From Paenibacillus tepidiphilus (GTDB lineage Bacteria; Bacillota; Bacilli; Paenibacillales; Paenibacillaceae), in the NCBI RefSeq assembly GCF_008635795.1, contig NZ_VWRQ01000025.1:1-64000 (forward strand): DNA of 64,000 nucleotides, given 5' to 3'. Position 1 is the first letter of the stretch, and each line of letters begins with the position of its first letter. Below are positions 43,537 to 51,802 of this stretch, one piece after another. The notes under the pieces are model-generated. The model worked only from the letters and a program-made list of their open reading frames with translations, had not been told where the DNA came from and ran no database searches. The translations under genes were made by a program, and so were the position numbers.

Positions 43537-43641
43537 ACCGCTATAACATAACAACAACTATCAGCAGCAGCCCGCTGCCTGCGGGGTAGTTACAACACAG
43601 ACCGGCACCTTCTGCATTCGCGCCGGCAGCGAAGGAGACAG

Positions 43642-44544
43642 ATGAACATGGATGCCTGCATGGCCTTTGAAGACGTCGTATACCATTATCCGGATGCTGC
43701 GGGACCGGCACTGAACCACCTGACCGTGTCGGTCCCCAAAGGACTCAAGACAGCGGTTCTCGGCCATAACGGCTCGGGCAAATCCACGTTCTTCCTGCAT
43801 GCCGTCGGCGTGCTGCGCCCGCAGCACGGCCGGGTTCTTCTGGAAGGAGCCGCACTCGGCTACTCAAGGAAAGAGCTTGCCGCCCTGCGCCGTTCGGTCG
43901 GTCTGGTGCTGCAGGACCCTGAGCAGCAGCTGATTCTGGGTACGCCGCTGGAGGATGCGTCGTTCGGGCTGCGCGCTGCGGGCATGAACGAAGGCGATAT
44001 CCGGAGTCGCTGCATGGAGGTGCTGGAGCAGCTTGGACTGGCTGACCTGCGGGACCAGCCCATCCACCAGCTTAGTCTGGGCCAGAAGAAACGGGTCTCT
44101 CTGGCTGGAGTACTCGCCATGCGGCCGGAGCTGATCCTGCTCGATGAGCCTACCTCATACCTCGACCCGTTATCCGAAGTCCAACTGCTCACTGGCCTGG
44201 ATATAGCCCGGAGCCAGGGGGCGACCCTCGTCATGGCGACCCATGATATGAATCTGGCTTACCGCTGGGCGGACTGGATCATTGTGCTCGATCATGGAGC
44301 ATGCCGCATAGCCGGCCGCCCGGATGAAATCTTCGCGGCCGGAGGCACCCGGCTTCCGGCCGGACTGGCTATGCCGCTGCTTGCCGACATCTGGTACAGC
44401 TTGCCCCGGCAATATATCTCTGGCCGGCCGGCTCCCCGTGACAGCGAGCAAATGATACAGCGGTTGGCGGAGCTGCTTGCGGAGAATAGCACGCCAGGAC
44501 ATAGCGGAGGCAACATGAAATCAGAGGAAGAGGAACAGGACTGA
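43642..44544 (+). CDS. cbiO: Cobalt ECF transporter ATPase CbiO
   Basis: 300 residues. Walker A GHNGSGKST (41-49), Q-loop QDPEQQLI, signature LSLGQKKRVSLAGVLAM and Walker B LILLDEPTSYLD are all present; the C-terminal ~70 residues are typical of CbiO. AAGGAGAC lies before the ATG. The 105-bp gap after cbiQ has no obvious terminator. Confidence 0.96.
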   Translation: MNMDACMAFEDVVYHYPDAAGPALNHLTVSVPKGLKTAVLGHNGSGKSTFFLHAVGVLRPQHGRVLLEGAALGYSRKELAALRRSVGLVLQDPEQQLILGTPLEDASFGLRAAGMNEGDIRSRCMEVLEQLGLADLRDQPIHQLSLGQKKRVSLAGVLAMRPELILLDEPTSYLDPLSEVQLLTGLDIARSQGATLVMATHDMNLAYRWADWIIVLDHGACRIAGRPDEIFAAGGTRLPAGLAMPLLADIWYSLPRQYISGRPAPRDSEQMIQRLAELLAENSTPGHSGGNMKSEEEEQD

Positions 44545-44612
44545 GCCGGCGGGATGGCTATAAGGGCGATCGCTTGAACTGGCCTAACCTGAACTGGCTT
44601 TAGATGGCCGCA

Positions 44613-44862
44613 GGAATGAAGAGCCTGTATACGAAGCCGGCATAAAATGAAACAGGTAAAGGCCTGGATTGACGAAGGATCTGGCAAGGAATGAAGAGCC
44701 TGTATACGAAGCCGGCATAAATGGAACAGGTAAAGGCCTGGATTGACTAAGGACCTGGCAAGGAACGAAGGGCCGGCATACGAAGCCGGCATAAATGGAA
44801 CAGGTAAAGGCCTGGATTGACTAAGGACCTGGCAAGGAACGAAGGGCCGGCATAAATGAAAC
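44613..44862. repeat. Tandem repeat, 74-75 bp x 3.3
   Basis: Three near-identical units begin at 44613, 44688 and 44762 with GGAAYGAAG, each containing CGAAGCCGGCATAAAWGRAA and GGTAAAGGCCTGGATTGACT, then a 27-bp partial unit. The array fills the 416-bp gap between cbiO and the cbiH-cbiX gene. A minus-strand open frame across it (44292-45188) follows from the repeat period and is not a gene. Confidence 0.9.
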
Positions 44863-44960
44863 TGAGGCAGGCTGGTCACTGCGTTAGCGTACCTCAGTGA
44901 ACAGCATAAACATAAGCAGCAACGGGTTGAGGGAGAAAAGCGGAAACGGAGGAAACATAC

Positions 44961-47033
44961 ATGAACAATCAAGGGAAGCTGTGGGTCATCGGCTTTGGGC
45001 CGGGTGCGCTGGAGCATATTACCGGCCGGGCTTTGGCCGCCATTGAAGAAAGCGAGGCGGTCATCGGCTATAACACCTATGTGGAGCTGATCAAGCCCCT
45101 GCTGACGCATCAGGAGATCGTAGGCACCGGCATGACCGAAGAGGTCAGCCGGGCCCAGGAGGCTGTGCGCAGGGCAGAGTCCGGGCAAGCGGTGGCGGTG
45201 ATCTCCAGCGGAGACGCAGGCGTCTACGGCATGGCCGGCCTGATCTATGAGGTGCTGATGGAAAGAGGCTGGAAGACGGAAGAAGGGCCACAGGTAGAGG
45301 TCATTCCCGGTATTTCAGCCATCCAGTCCTGCGCTTCGCTGCTTGGCGCTCCGGTTATGCATGATGCCTGCACAATCAGCCTCAGCGACCACCTGACGCC
45401 TTGGGAGAGTATTGCGGCACGGATTGAAGCCGCTGCTTCGGCCGATTTCGTGATTGCCTTTTACAATCCGCGCAGCCATAAGCGGACGCGCCAGATTGAA
45501 GAAGCCCGGGAGATTCTGCTGCGCTACCGCGACCCGGCCACACCGGTGGGCATTGTCAAGAATGCCTACCGTGAGCGCCAGCAGACGGTGATTACAACAC
45601 TGCAGGCAATGCTGGAGCAGGAGATCGGTATGCTGTCTACAGTGATTGTCGGCAATTCAGCGACAACTGTCTACGAAGGAATCATGGTCACGCCGCGCGG
45701 GTATGAACGCAAGTATAATCTGGGCGAAGAAGTCCAGCCGCTGAAGCCGCATGAACGGCTGCGGCCGGCGGCGGAGCCGTGGGCGCTGGATTCGGCCCGG
45801 CCGGGACGTACTGGAGAGGAACGGAAAAGCGCGGTGCTGCTGGTCGGACACGGCAGCCGGGTGCCCGAAGGCAATGAGCAGCTGCTAGATCTTACAGCAC
45901 AGCTGGCCTCACGCAGACCCGAACTGCATATTGAAACCTGTTTTATCGAGCTGGCCGCACCGTCGATTGCCGAAGGTGTTGACCTGTGTGTGCAAGCCGG
46001 GGCAGAGGTGATCTATGTAGTTCCTATTATTCTGTTCGCAGCAGGACACGCCAAGCTCGATATCCCCGCAGCGTTGGACTGGGCCCGCAGCAGCTACCCT
46101 GGGGTGAAATTTATATACGGCCGTCCGGTCGGTGTACAAGAACGGGCAGTGGAAATTCTCCAGGATCGGATTACGGAGGCAGTCCGGCTGCAGCCGGAGT
46201 ATCCTCTGCTGCATGAATGGGCCGATGGCCCGGAAGCCGGTGACGGCAGACACAATGCCGGGTATAGCTATGGCCGTATAGAGCATGTGCCAGCCGTGGC
46301 GATGGATGAACTGAACCCGCTGAATAAGATGGGTCTTGAAGGTCAGGAAGACACTGCTGATCCGGCCGGGATTTCTGTGGAAGACAAAGATACGGTAGTC
46401 CTTCTTATGGGCCGCGGGGGAAGTGATCCCGATGCCAACAGCGATCTCTGCAAGCTGGCGAGGATGCTCTGGGAAAAGACCGCTTATGCAAGCGTTGAGA
46501 GCTGTTTCATCGCGGTGGCAAAGCCTTCCTTGCCGGATGGACTGGAACGCTGCCTGACGCTTGGAGCGCGCAGAATTATCGTTCTGCCGTATCTGCTGTT
46601 CACCGGGGTGCTGATGAGACAATTTGAGGAGACAGTCGGTGCTTTCGCCGCAGCCCATCCGGAGATTATCGTGGAGCTCGGCAGCTATATCGGCACGCAT
46701 CCGCTGTTCTCCGAGATGCTTGAGGAGCGGATGAATGAAGCCTTGTCCGGCCAGACAAACATGAACTGCGATAATTGCAGTTACCGTTCCACGGCGGCAG
46801 CGAATCGTCAACATCATCATGGACATCATCATAGCCATGATCATGGGCACGGACATAGCCATACCCACGACCAGGGGCACAGCCATGATCATGGGCACAA
46901 CAGTCATAGTCACGGCCATGATCATGGGCACAACAGCCATAGTCACGGCCATGATCATGACCGTCAGCCGGTATCCGTGGCGCCTGCGGTTGCGGGTGTG
47001 CAGCAAGAGGACAAGGGGAAGCCGGCGCGATGA
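44961..47033 (+). CDS. cbiH: Fused cobalt-factor III/precorrin-3B C17-methyltransferase (CbiH) and sirohydrochlorin cobaltochelatase (CbiX) with His-rich tail
   Basis: 690 residues. Residues 1 to about 245 are CbiH/CobJ (VIGFGPGALEHITGRA, SSGDAGVYGM, VIAFYNPRSHKR), which makes the ring contraction. After a linker, about 290-600 form a long-type CbiX. Its first half has the active His297 in LLVGHGSR and His363 in FAAGHAKLDIP; the second half is degenerate (GRGGSDP). CbiX inserts cobalt into sirohydrochlorin. The tail has CDNC and then about 50 residues (618-668) rich in HSHDHGH repeats, likely a cobalt store or sensor. Fusion of these two steps with a metal tail is uncommon. CGGAGGAA precedes the ATG; the cbiJ start overlaps the end by 4 nt. 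Confidence 0.95.
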   Translation: MNNQGKLWVIGFGPGALEHITGRALAAIEESEAVIGYNTYVELIKPLLTHQEIVGTGMTEEVSRAQEAVRRAESGQAVAVISSGDAGVYGMAGLIYEVLMERGWKTEEGPQVEVIPGISAIQSCASLLGAPVMHDACTISLSDHLTPWESIAARIEAAASADFVIAFYNPRSHKRTRQIEEAREILLRYRDPATPVGIVKNAYRERQQTVITTLQAMLEQEIGMLSTVIVGNSATTVYEGIMVTPRGYERKYNLGEEVQPLKPHERLRPAAEPWALDSARPGRTGEERKSAVLLVGHGSRVPEGNEQLLDLTAQLASRRPELHIETCFIELAAPSIAEGVDLCVQAGAEVIYVVPIILFAAGHAKLDIPAALDWARSSYPGVKFIYGRPVGVQERAVEILQDRITEAVRLQPEYPLLHEWADGPEAGDGRHNAGYSYGRIEHVPAVAMDELNPLNKMGLEGQEDTADPAGISVEDKDTVVLLMGRGGSDPDANSDLCKLARMLWEKTAYASVESCFIAVAKPSLPDGLERCLTLGARRIIVLPYLLFTGVLMRQFEETVGAFAAAHPEIIVELGSYIGTHPLFSEMLEERMNEALSGQTNMNCDNCSYRSTAAANRQHHHGHHHSHDHGHGHSHTHDQGHSHDHGHNSHSHGHDHGHNSHSHGHDHDRQPVSVAPAVAGVQQEDKGKPAR

Positions 47034-47809
47034 TCTTTATGCTCTGCGGTACCGGCGATGCCCGTGAGCTGGCGCTGACCCTTAGCGGGCACGGGCTGCC
47101 GCTAGTGGCGTCCGTGGTGACCCCGAGTGCCGCCGTCAGGCTGGCTGAAGCCGGGATACGCTCGGTTACGGGCAGGCTGGATCGGGAGGCAATGATCCGC
47201 GTGCTGCGGGAAGGCGGCTTCCGCGCAGTGGTGGATGCCAGCCATCCGTATGCAGAGGAAGCGCATGCGAATGCCGCCGCTGCTGCGGCCGCGCTGGAGC
47301 TGCCCTGCTACCGCTATGAGCGGCGGAGCCTGTCCTATGCCGGGCATCCCCGGCTGATTACAGTTCCCAGCTATGAGGCGGCAGCGCTGCAGGCCAGGAA
47401 GCTAAAGGGCTCGATCATGCTGACGACCGGCGGCAAGACGCTGGAGATCTTCGCAAGGCAGCTGCTTGGCGATCCGCAAATCCGCTTGACGGTGCGGCTG
47501 CTGCCCTGTCTGGAGAATATCACGCGCTGTCTGGAGCTGGGTATTGAGCAGCGCAATATTATTGGGCTGCAGGGCCCTTTTTCCCGGGGGCTGAATGAAG
47601 AGTTGTTCCGGCAATACGGAACTGAGGTTATGATCACCAAGGAAAGCGGCGCCGAAGGCTCACTCGACGAAAAGGTGCATGCCGCCCTCGATATGGGCCT
47701 GCACGTAATTGTTATTTCCCGGCCCCGGACGAGTTACCTTACTGTACGCCGATTCGATTCTTTTACAGCACTGACTGAGGCGCTTCTGGCTGCGCCGGAG
47801 CTGAAATAA
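47030..47809 (+). CDS. cbiJ: Precorrin-6A / cobalt-precorrin-6A reductase
   Basis: 259 residues, CobK/CbiJ family. MIFMLCGTGDARELA at the N-terminus, VVDASHPYAEEAHANA and LTTGGKTLEIFA in the middle, and ITKESGAEGSLDEKVHAA near the end are diagnostic. Reduces the macrocycle double bond with NAD(P)H. Coupled to the cbiH-cbiX gene by a 4-nt overlap; followed by a 716-bp gap with repeat module 3. Confidence 0.95.
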   Translation: MIFMLCGTGDARELALTLSGHGLPLVASVVTPSAAVRLAEAGIRSVTGRLDREAMIRVLREGGFRAVVDASHPYAEEAHANAAAAAAALELPCYRYERRSLSYAGHPRLITVPSYEAAALQARKLKGSIMLTTGGKTLEIFARQLLGDPQIRLTVRLLPCLENITRCLELGIEQRNIIGLQGPFSRGLNEELFRQYGTEVMITKESGAEGSLDEKVHAALDMGLHVIVISRPRTSYLTVRRFDSFTALTEALLAAPELK

Positions 47810-47888
47810 GAAGAGTGTAAGAGGCGGAAAGCTGTACAATGCGAACCTAATAATTTTAATAGCGACCAGCTTGTGAAGCTTCAGACCT

Positions 47889-48073
47889 TAATTGCATTCT
47901 GTACAACTATTTATTGGGATTGCTGGCTGTCTGATCGTTTAGCTGCATTTTATACAACTATTATCCGGTAGAAGCCGCGTATAGAAGGAAATGTCTGGAT
48001 ATAGATGTATGAAGTGCAATTATTCGCTCTGGAGCAAACGAATTGGCCTTTTTAAGTGTACAAAATGCAACTA
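47889..48073 (+). repeat. 185-bp four-palindrome module, copy 3
   Basis: Palindromes are centred at 47899, 47950, 48012 and 48063 (spacings 51, 62, 51), with loops TCT, TTT, GAA and AAA. Arms include TAATTGCAT/GTACAACTA, TAGCTGCAT/ATACAACTA, TAGATGTAT/GTGCAATTA and TAAGTGTAC/ATGCAACTA. The module lies inside the cobalamin locus, between cbiJ and cbiC, in the same orientation as the other two. Confidence 0.86.
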
Positions 48074-48525
48074 AAGTTGGCGGCTACTGGTTCTAGTAAT
48101 AAGCGTAAGTTTGCTACAGGCGCAAGATTTACATAACCGCTGGTTTGCGATGAGTATTAATTTTGCTAAAATTCGAAAGATCATTGTTAGCATAGGTTTG
48201 TGGAAAACCGAAGTTTGCGACAAGCGGTAAATAGCCGAAAAACATAAGTATTCCGTAAGCATAATTTTGTTGAAGTGCAAAAGTTTGTGGTAAGCATACT
48301 ATTCGGAAATTCGGAAGTTAGTTAAAAACATAAGTTGCCGACATCCAGGTCTGCTATAGGTGGTGGTCTCCCATAAACTTGCTGAAAGCGAAGCCCGCAT
48401 GTAGACAGTTCTGCCGTACGTACTGGCTTATCACAAGTATAGGTTTTCCTGAATGCATTCCAGACAACGAATCTACCTGCGATTACAAGTCGCTGGGAGT
48501 ACAGAAGGTGGAAGGAGGAAGAGTG
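48074..48525. other. AT-rich degenerate repeat region before cbiC
   Basis: No gene is supported. Words such as GTAAGCATA, AAAACATAAGT, AGTTTGYG and CGGAAATTCG recur at irregular intervals, suggesting a decayed tandem repeat, but no clear unit can be set. The ribosome binding site of cbiC (GGAAGGAGG) is at the right end. No terminator or riboswitch is seen in it. Confidence 0.4.
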
Positions 48526-49179
48526 ATGGATTTTGGAACGGAGTTCAAGCCGCTTACGGTGGAACCCCAGGAAATTGAAAATCTGAGCTTTGATATGATA
48601 GCGGAGGAACTGGGGGCACATGATTTTACGCCCGAACAGTTCCCGGTGGTACAGCGGATTATCCACGCTTCTGCCGATTTTGAGCTGGGGCGGAGCCTGG
48701 TATTCCATCCTGAGGCGATTGCCGCAGGAATAGCGGCCATCCGTGCGGGACAGCCGGTTATTGCCGATGTGCGTATGGTGGAAGCGGGCATCTCCAAACC
48801 GCGGCTGGCGCAATACGGCTGCGAAGTCAGAGTGCACATCGGTGATCCGGATGTGGTACAGGAGGCCCGGGAAATAGGTGCCACTCGTGCAATCATGGCG
48901 ATACGCAAAGCCTGCCGGGAGGCACCGGGCGGCATTTATGTCATCGGCAATGCGCCGACGGCGCTGCTGGAGCTGATCCGGCTGGTCAGAGAGGGCGCGG
49001 TGAGCCCCGGCCTTGTAATCGGGATGCCGGTCGGCTTCGTCTCGGCGGCCGAGTCTAAGGATGAGCTGCGCCGCCTGGATATGCCCTACATCACGAATAT
49101 CGGACGGAAGGGCGGCAGCACGGTGGTTGTGGCTGCGCTCAACGCGCTCAGTCTGCTTGCCGCCCGGCGGGAGGCATAG
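48526..49179 (+). CDS. cbiC: Cobalt-precorrin-8 methylmutase
   Basis: 217 residues from ATG 48526, which follows AAGGAGGAAG; longer in-frame extensions lack this. The CbiC/CobH family is shown by QRIIHASADFE with the catalytic His, VIADVRMVEAGI, AIRKACREAPGGIYVIGNAPTAL and GMPVGFVSAAESK. Moves the C11 methyl to C12. cbiD follows 1 nt after the stop codon. Confidence 0.96.
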   Translation: MDFGTEFKPLTVEPQEIENLSFDMIAEELGAHDFTPEQFPVVQRIIHASADFELGRSLVFHPEAIAAGIAAIRAGQPVIADVRMVEAGISKPRLAQYGCEVRVHIGDPDVVQEAREIGATRAIMAIRKACREAPGGIYVIGNAPTALLELIRLVREGAVSPGLVIGMPVGFVSAAESKDELRRLDMPYITNIGRKGGSTVVVAALNALSLLAARREA

Positions 49180-49180
49180 C

Positions 49181-50536
49181 ATGGGCGGAATGCGCGGCAG
49201 GAAGGCAGCCAGGCAGGGCGGCCATCCAGAGAAGCCTGAAAGCAAGCCAGCGTGCCCGGCGTCTGGCATTGCAGGTGCGCCTGCGTTGCAAGCCGCGAGT
49301 AAAGCCGGCGTTCTTGCGTCCCCGGCGCCTGCGTCGCCAGCCGCGAGTAAAGCCGGCGCTCCTGCGTGCCCGGCGCCTGCGTCGCCAGCCGCGAGTAAAG
49401 CCGGCGCTCCAGACGCCGGCCATGCCGGAGAGCCCCCGGCCGCCGGCGCTCCGGCAGGCCCGCTGCGCCGGGGCTACACGACCGGCGCCTGCGCGGCGGC
49501 CGCAGCCAAAGGCGCGGCGCTGCTGCTGCTCACCGGCGAAGCGGCGCCGGCGGTGGAGCTCTGCCTGCCAGCCGGGTTCCGGCACAGCTTCCAGCTGACC
49601 GGCTGGCGGCGGGAGGAGACCGGCGCGGCAACCTGCGCGACGGTCAAAGACGCCGGAGACGATCCGGACGCCACCCACGGAGCGCTGATCGAGGCAACCG
49701 TGAGCTGGCGTGCGGAGCCGGGTGTGGAAATCGACGGCGGCCGGGGCGTCGGGCGGGTTACGAAGCCCGGCCTGCCGGTGCCGCCGGGGAAAGCGGCGAT
49801 CAATCCCGTGCCGCAGCGGATGATCCGCGAAGCGGTGACGGAGGTGCTGGAGGAACTTGGCGCAGCGCAGGGACTGCGGGTGGTGATCAGCGTGCCCGAA
49901 GGTGAAGCGATTGCGGCCAGGACGCTGAATCCGCGCTTGGGGATCGTTGGCGGCATCTCCATCCTTGGCACGCGCGGCGTGGTCACGCCGTTCTCCACCG
50001 AGGCGTACAAAGCAAGCGTCGAGCAGGCGATTTCTGTGGCCGCTGCGGCGGGCGGGCGCCATATTGTGCTGACCACCGGGGGCAGCAGCGAGAAATATGC
50101 GCAGGCGATGTTCGGGCAGCTTCCGGAGGAAGCTTTTGTACAGATGGGCGAATACGTCGGCTTCTCGCTGACCCACGCCAAGGCTTACGGCATCGGCAAA
50201 GTGACGCTGGTAGGAATGGCGGGCAAATTTTCCAAGGTGGCGCAGGGGGCGATGCTGATCCACTCCAAGAATGCACCGGTCGATTTCGGCTTTCTCGCCG
50301 CGGTTGCCGCTGATTCCGGAGCCGGGCAGGAGACGCTTACGGCCATCGCCGCCGCCAATACCGCCGCGCAAGTGGTCGATATGATGACGGAGGCGGGAAA
50401 CCGGCTTTTTTTTGAAAAAATATGTGAATATGCCTGCCGCCATTGCCTGAGCCATGTGAATGGGGGCATGACGGTGGAAATGGTGCTGATTACGATGAAG
50501 GGCCGGGTGCTGGGAAGGGCGGAGTGCAGTGGATAA
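49181..50536 (+). CDS. cbiD: Cobalt-precorrin-5B C1-methyltransferase with repeat-bearing N-terminal extension
   Basis: 451 residues. CbiD proper begins at about residue 95 (LRRGYTTGACAAAAAKGAALLL), with VGRVTKPGLPVPPGKAAINPVP, GISILGTRGVVTPFS and LTTGGSSEKYA further on. The first 94 residues are extra, Ala/Pro/Lys-rich, with a 16-residue repeat (ASKAGAPACPAPASPA type) encoded by exact 48-bp DNA repeats. The methylated product is cobalt-precorrin-6A. GGGAGGC stands before ATG 49181. A later start near the core cannot be excluded, but no good ribosome binding site is seen there. Confidence 0.93.
   Translation: MGGMRGRKAARQGGHPEKPESKPACPASGIAGAPALQAASKAGVLASPAPASPAASKAGAPACPAPASPAASKAGAPDAGHAGEPPAAGAPAGPLRRGYTTGACAAAAAKGAALLLLTGEAAPAVELCLPAGFRHSFQLTGWRREETGAATCATVKDAGDDPDATHGALIEATVSWRAEPGVEIDGGRGVGRVTKPGLPVPPGKAAINPVPQRMIREAVTEVLEELGAAQGLRVVISVPEGEAIAARTLNPRLGIVGGISILGTRGVVTPFSTEAYKASVEQAISVAAAAGGRHIVLTTGGSSEKYAQAMFGQLPEEAFVQMGEYVGFSLTHAKAYGIGKVTLVGMAGKFSKVAQGAMLIHSKNAPVDFGFLAAVAADSGAGQETLTAIAAANTAAQVVDMMTEAGNRLFFEKICEYACRHCLSHVNGGMTVEMVLITMKGRVLGRAECSG
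49292..49410 (+). repeat. 48-bp in-frame tandem repeat inside cbiD
   Basis: GCCGCGAGTAAAGCCGGCG recurs at 49292, 49340 and 49388 with an exact 48-bp (16-codon) period, the last copy truncated. The intervening GCGCCTGCGTCGCCA text is nearly identical in the first two units, so the array is probably young. Confidence 0.9.
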
Positions 50537-51800
50537 AATCATCTATGTGATCGGTATCGGTGAGGATGGCGCGGGCGGGCTATCGCCGAAGAGCCTCGGA
50601 ATTGTCAGGGACAGCGAGGTGCTGATGGGCGGGGAGCGGCAGCTGGACTTTTTTGCGGATTACAGCGGGCAAAAAATCGTGCTGCGCGGCGGTCTTGCCG
50701 CGTTTGCCGGTAAATTGGAGGAAGTGCGGCAGACGCGGCGGACAGTAGTGCTGGCTTCGGGAGACCCGCTGTTCTTCGGGATCGGCGGTTATCTCGTGCA
50801 GAAGTTTGGTCCGGGGCAAGTTGAGGTGATTCCGCATTACAGCAGTGTGCAGCTGGCTTTTGCCCGGCTTGGGGACAGCTGGCAGGATGCTGAACTGATC
50901 AGTCTGCATGGACGGCCGATCCGCGGATTGGCCCAGCGAATGGACGGCCGGCGCAAAATCGCCATTCTGACCGATGACCGGAACACGCCCGCGCGGATCG
51001 CCGCTTATTTGTTGGAATTCGGGATGACGGAATACGAGGCTTTTGTCTGTGAACAGCTCGGCGGGCCGGAGGAGAAATGCCGGTTCTGGGAGCTGACGGA
51101 GCTGGCGGAGCTTACGGCTGAGCAGTTTTCCGGGCTGAATATACTGATCCTGCGGCAAAAAAAAGCGGAGGCTGTTCTGCGGCGCGGCTTTGCCTATCCG
51201 GATGAGGCGTTCGCGCAGCGGCGTCCGGACAAGGGGCTGATCACCAAACGCGAGGTGCGCGCCTTGGCATTGTCCGAGCTGAACCTGAGCGATACGTCGG
51301 TTGTCTGGGATATCGGCTCGGGGTCCGGCGCTGTGGCGGCGGAATGTGCACGAATCGCCTGTTCGGGACAGGTGTATGCTGTGGAGAAGGACGGCAAGAA
51401 TCTGCCGAATATGGAGGCTAACCGGCTGGAATTCCGGGCGGATTACGAAATTATTATAGCCAAAGTACCGCAAGGACTGGATTCGCTGCCGGCCCCGGAT
51501 GCCATATTTATCGGAGGCAGCGGCGGAGAACTGGCGGCAATTATCGCTCTCGGAGCGGACCGGCTGCAGCCCGGCGGGCGAATGGTCATTACGGCGATTA
51601 CAGTTGAGACGCTGCAAGGGGCGATGACTGCGCTGGAAGTGGCGGGAATGAATCCGGAGATTACCCTGCTTCAGGCTTCGCGGGGGAAACCGATATGCGG
51701 GATGACCCGTTTCGAGGGCATGAATCCGGTCTACGTCGTCAGAGGCGAGAAACCAGGCGGGGAGCAGCACTCTCTGCATCAAAGTCAAAGGGGGAAATGA
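50529..51800 (+). CDS. cbiET: Fused cobalt-precorrin-7 C5-methyltransferase / C15-methyltransferase-decarboxylase (CbiE-CbiT)
   Basis: 423 residues. The first ~200 are CbiE (IYVIGIGEDGAGGLSPKS, VLASGDPLFFGIGGYL, HGRPIRGLAQRM). The remainder is CbiT (LITKREVRALALSELNLSDTSVVWDIGSGSGAVAAECAR, IFIGGSGGELAAII), as in CobL. Methylates C5 and C15 and decarboxylates the C12 acetate. The GTG start overlaps the cbiD stop by 8 nt. Confidence 0.96.
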   Translation: MDKIIYVIGIGEDGAGGLSPKSLGIVRDSEVLMGGERQLDFFADYSGQKIVLRGGLAAFAGKLEEVRQTRRTVVLASGDPLFFGIGGYLVQKFGPGQVEVIPHYSSVQLAFARLGDSWQDAELISLHGRPIRGLAQRMDGRRKIAILTDDRNTPARIAAYLLEFGMTEYEAFVCEQLGGPEEKCRFWELTELAELTAEQFSGLNILILRQKKAEAVLRRGFAYPDEAFAQRRPDKGLITKREVRALALSELNLSDTSVVWDIGSGSGAVAAECARIACSGQVYAVEKDGKNLPNMEANRLEFRADYEIIIAKVPQGLDSLPAPDAIFIGGSGGELAAIIALGADRLQPGGRMVITAITVETLQGAMTALEVAGMNPEITLLQASRGKPICGMTRFEGMNPVYVVRGEKPGGEQHSLHQSQRGK

Positions 51801-51802
51801 TA

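Noticed and set aside
44292-45188. 298-codon minus-strand open frame
   Set aside because: It runs through the 74-bp repeat array and into cbiO and cbiH; the repeated peptide simply reflects the DNA repeat.
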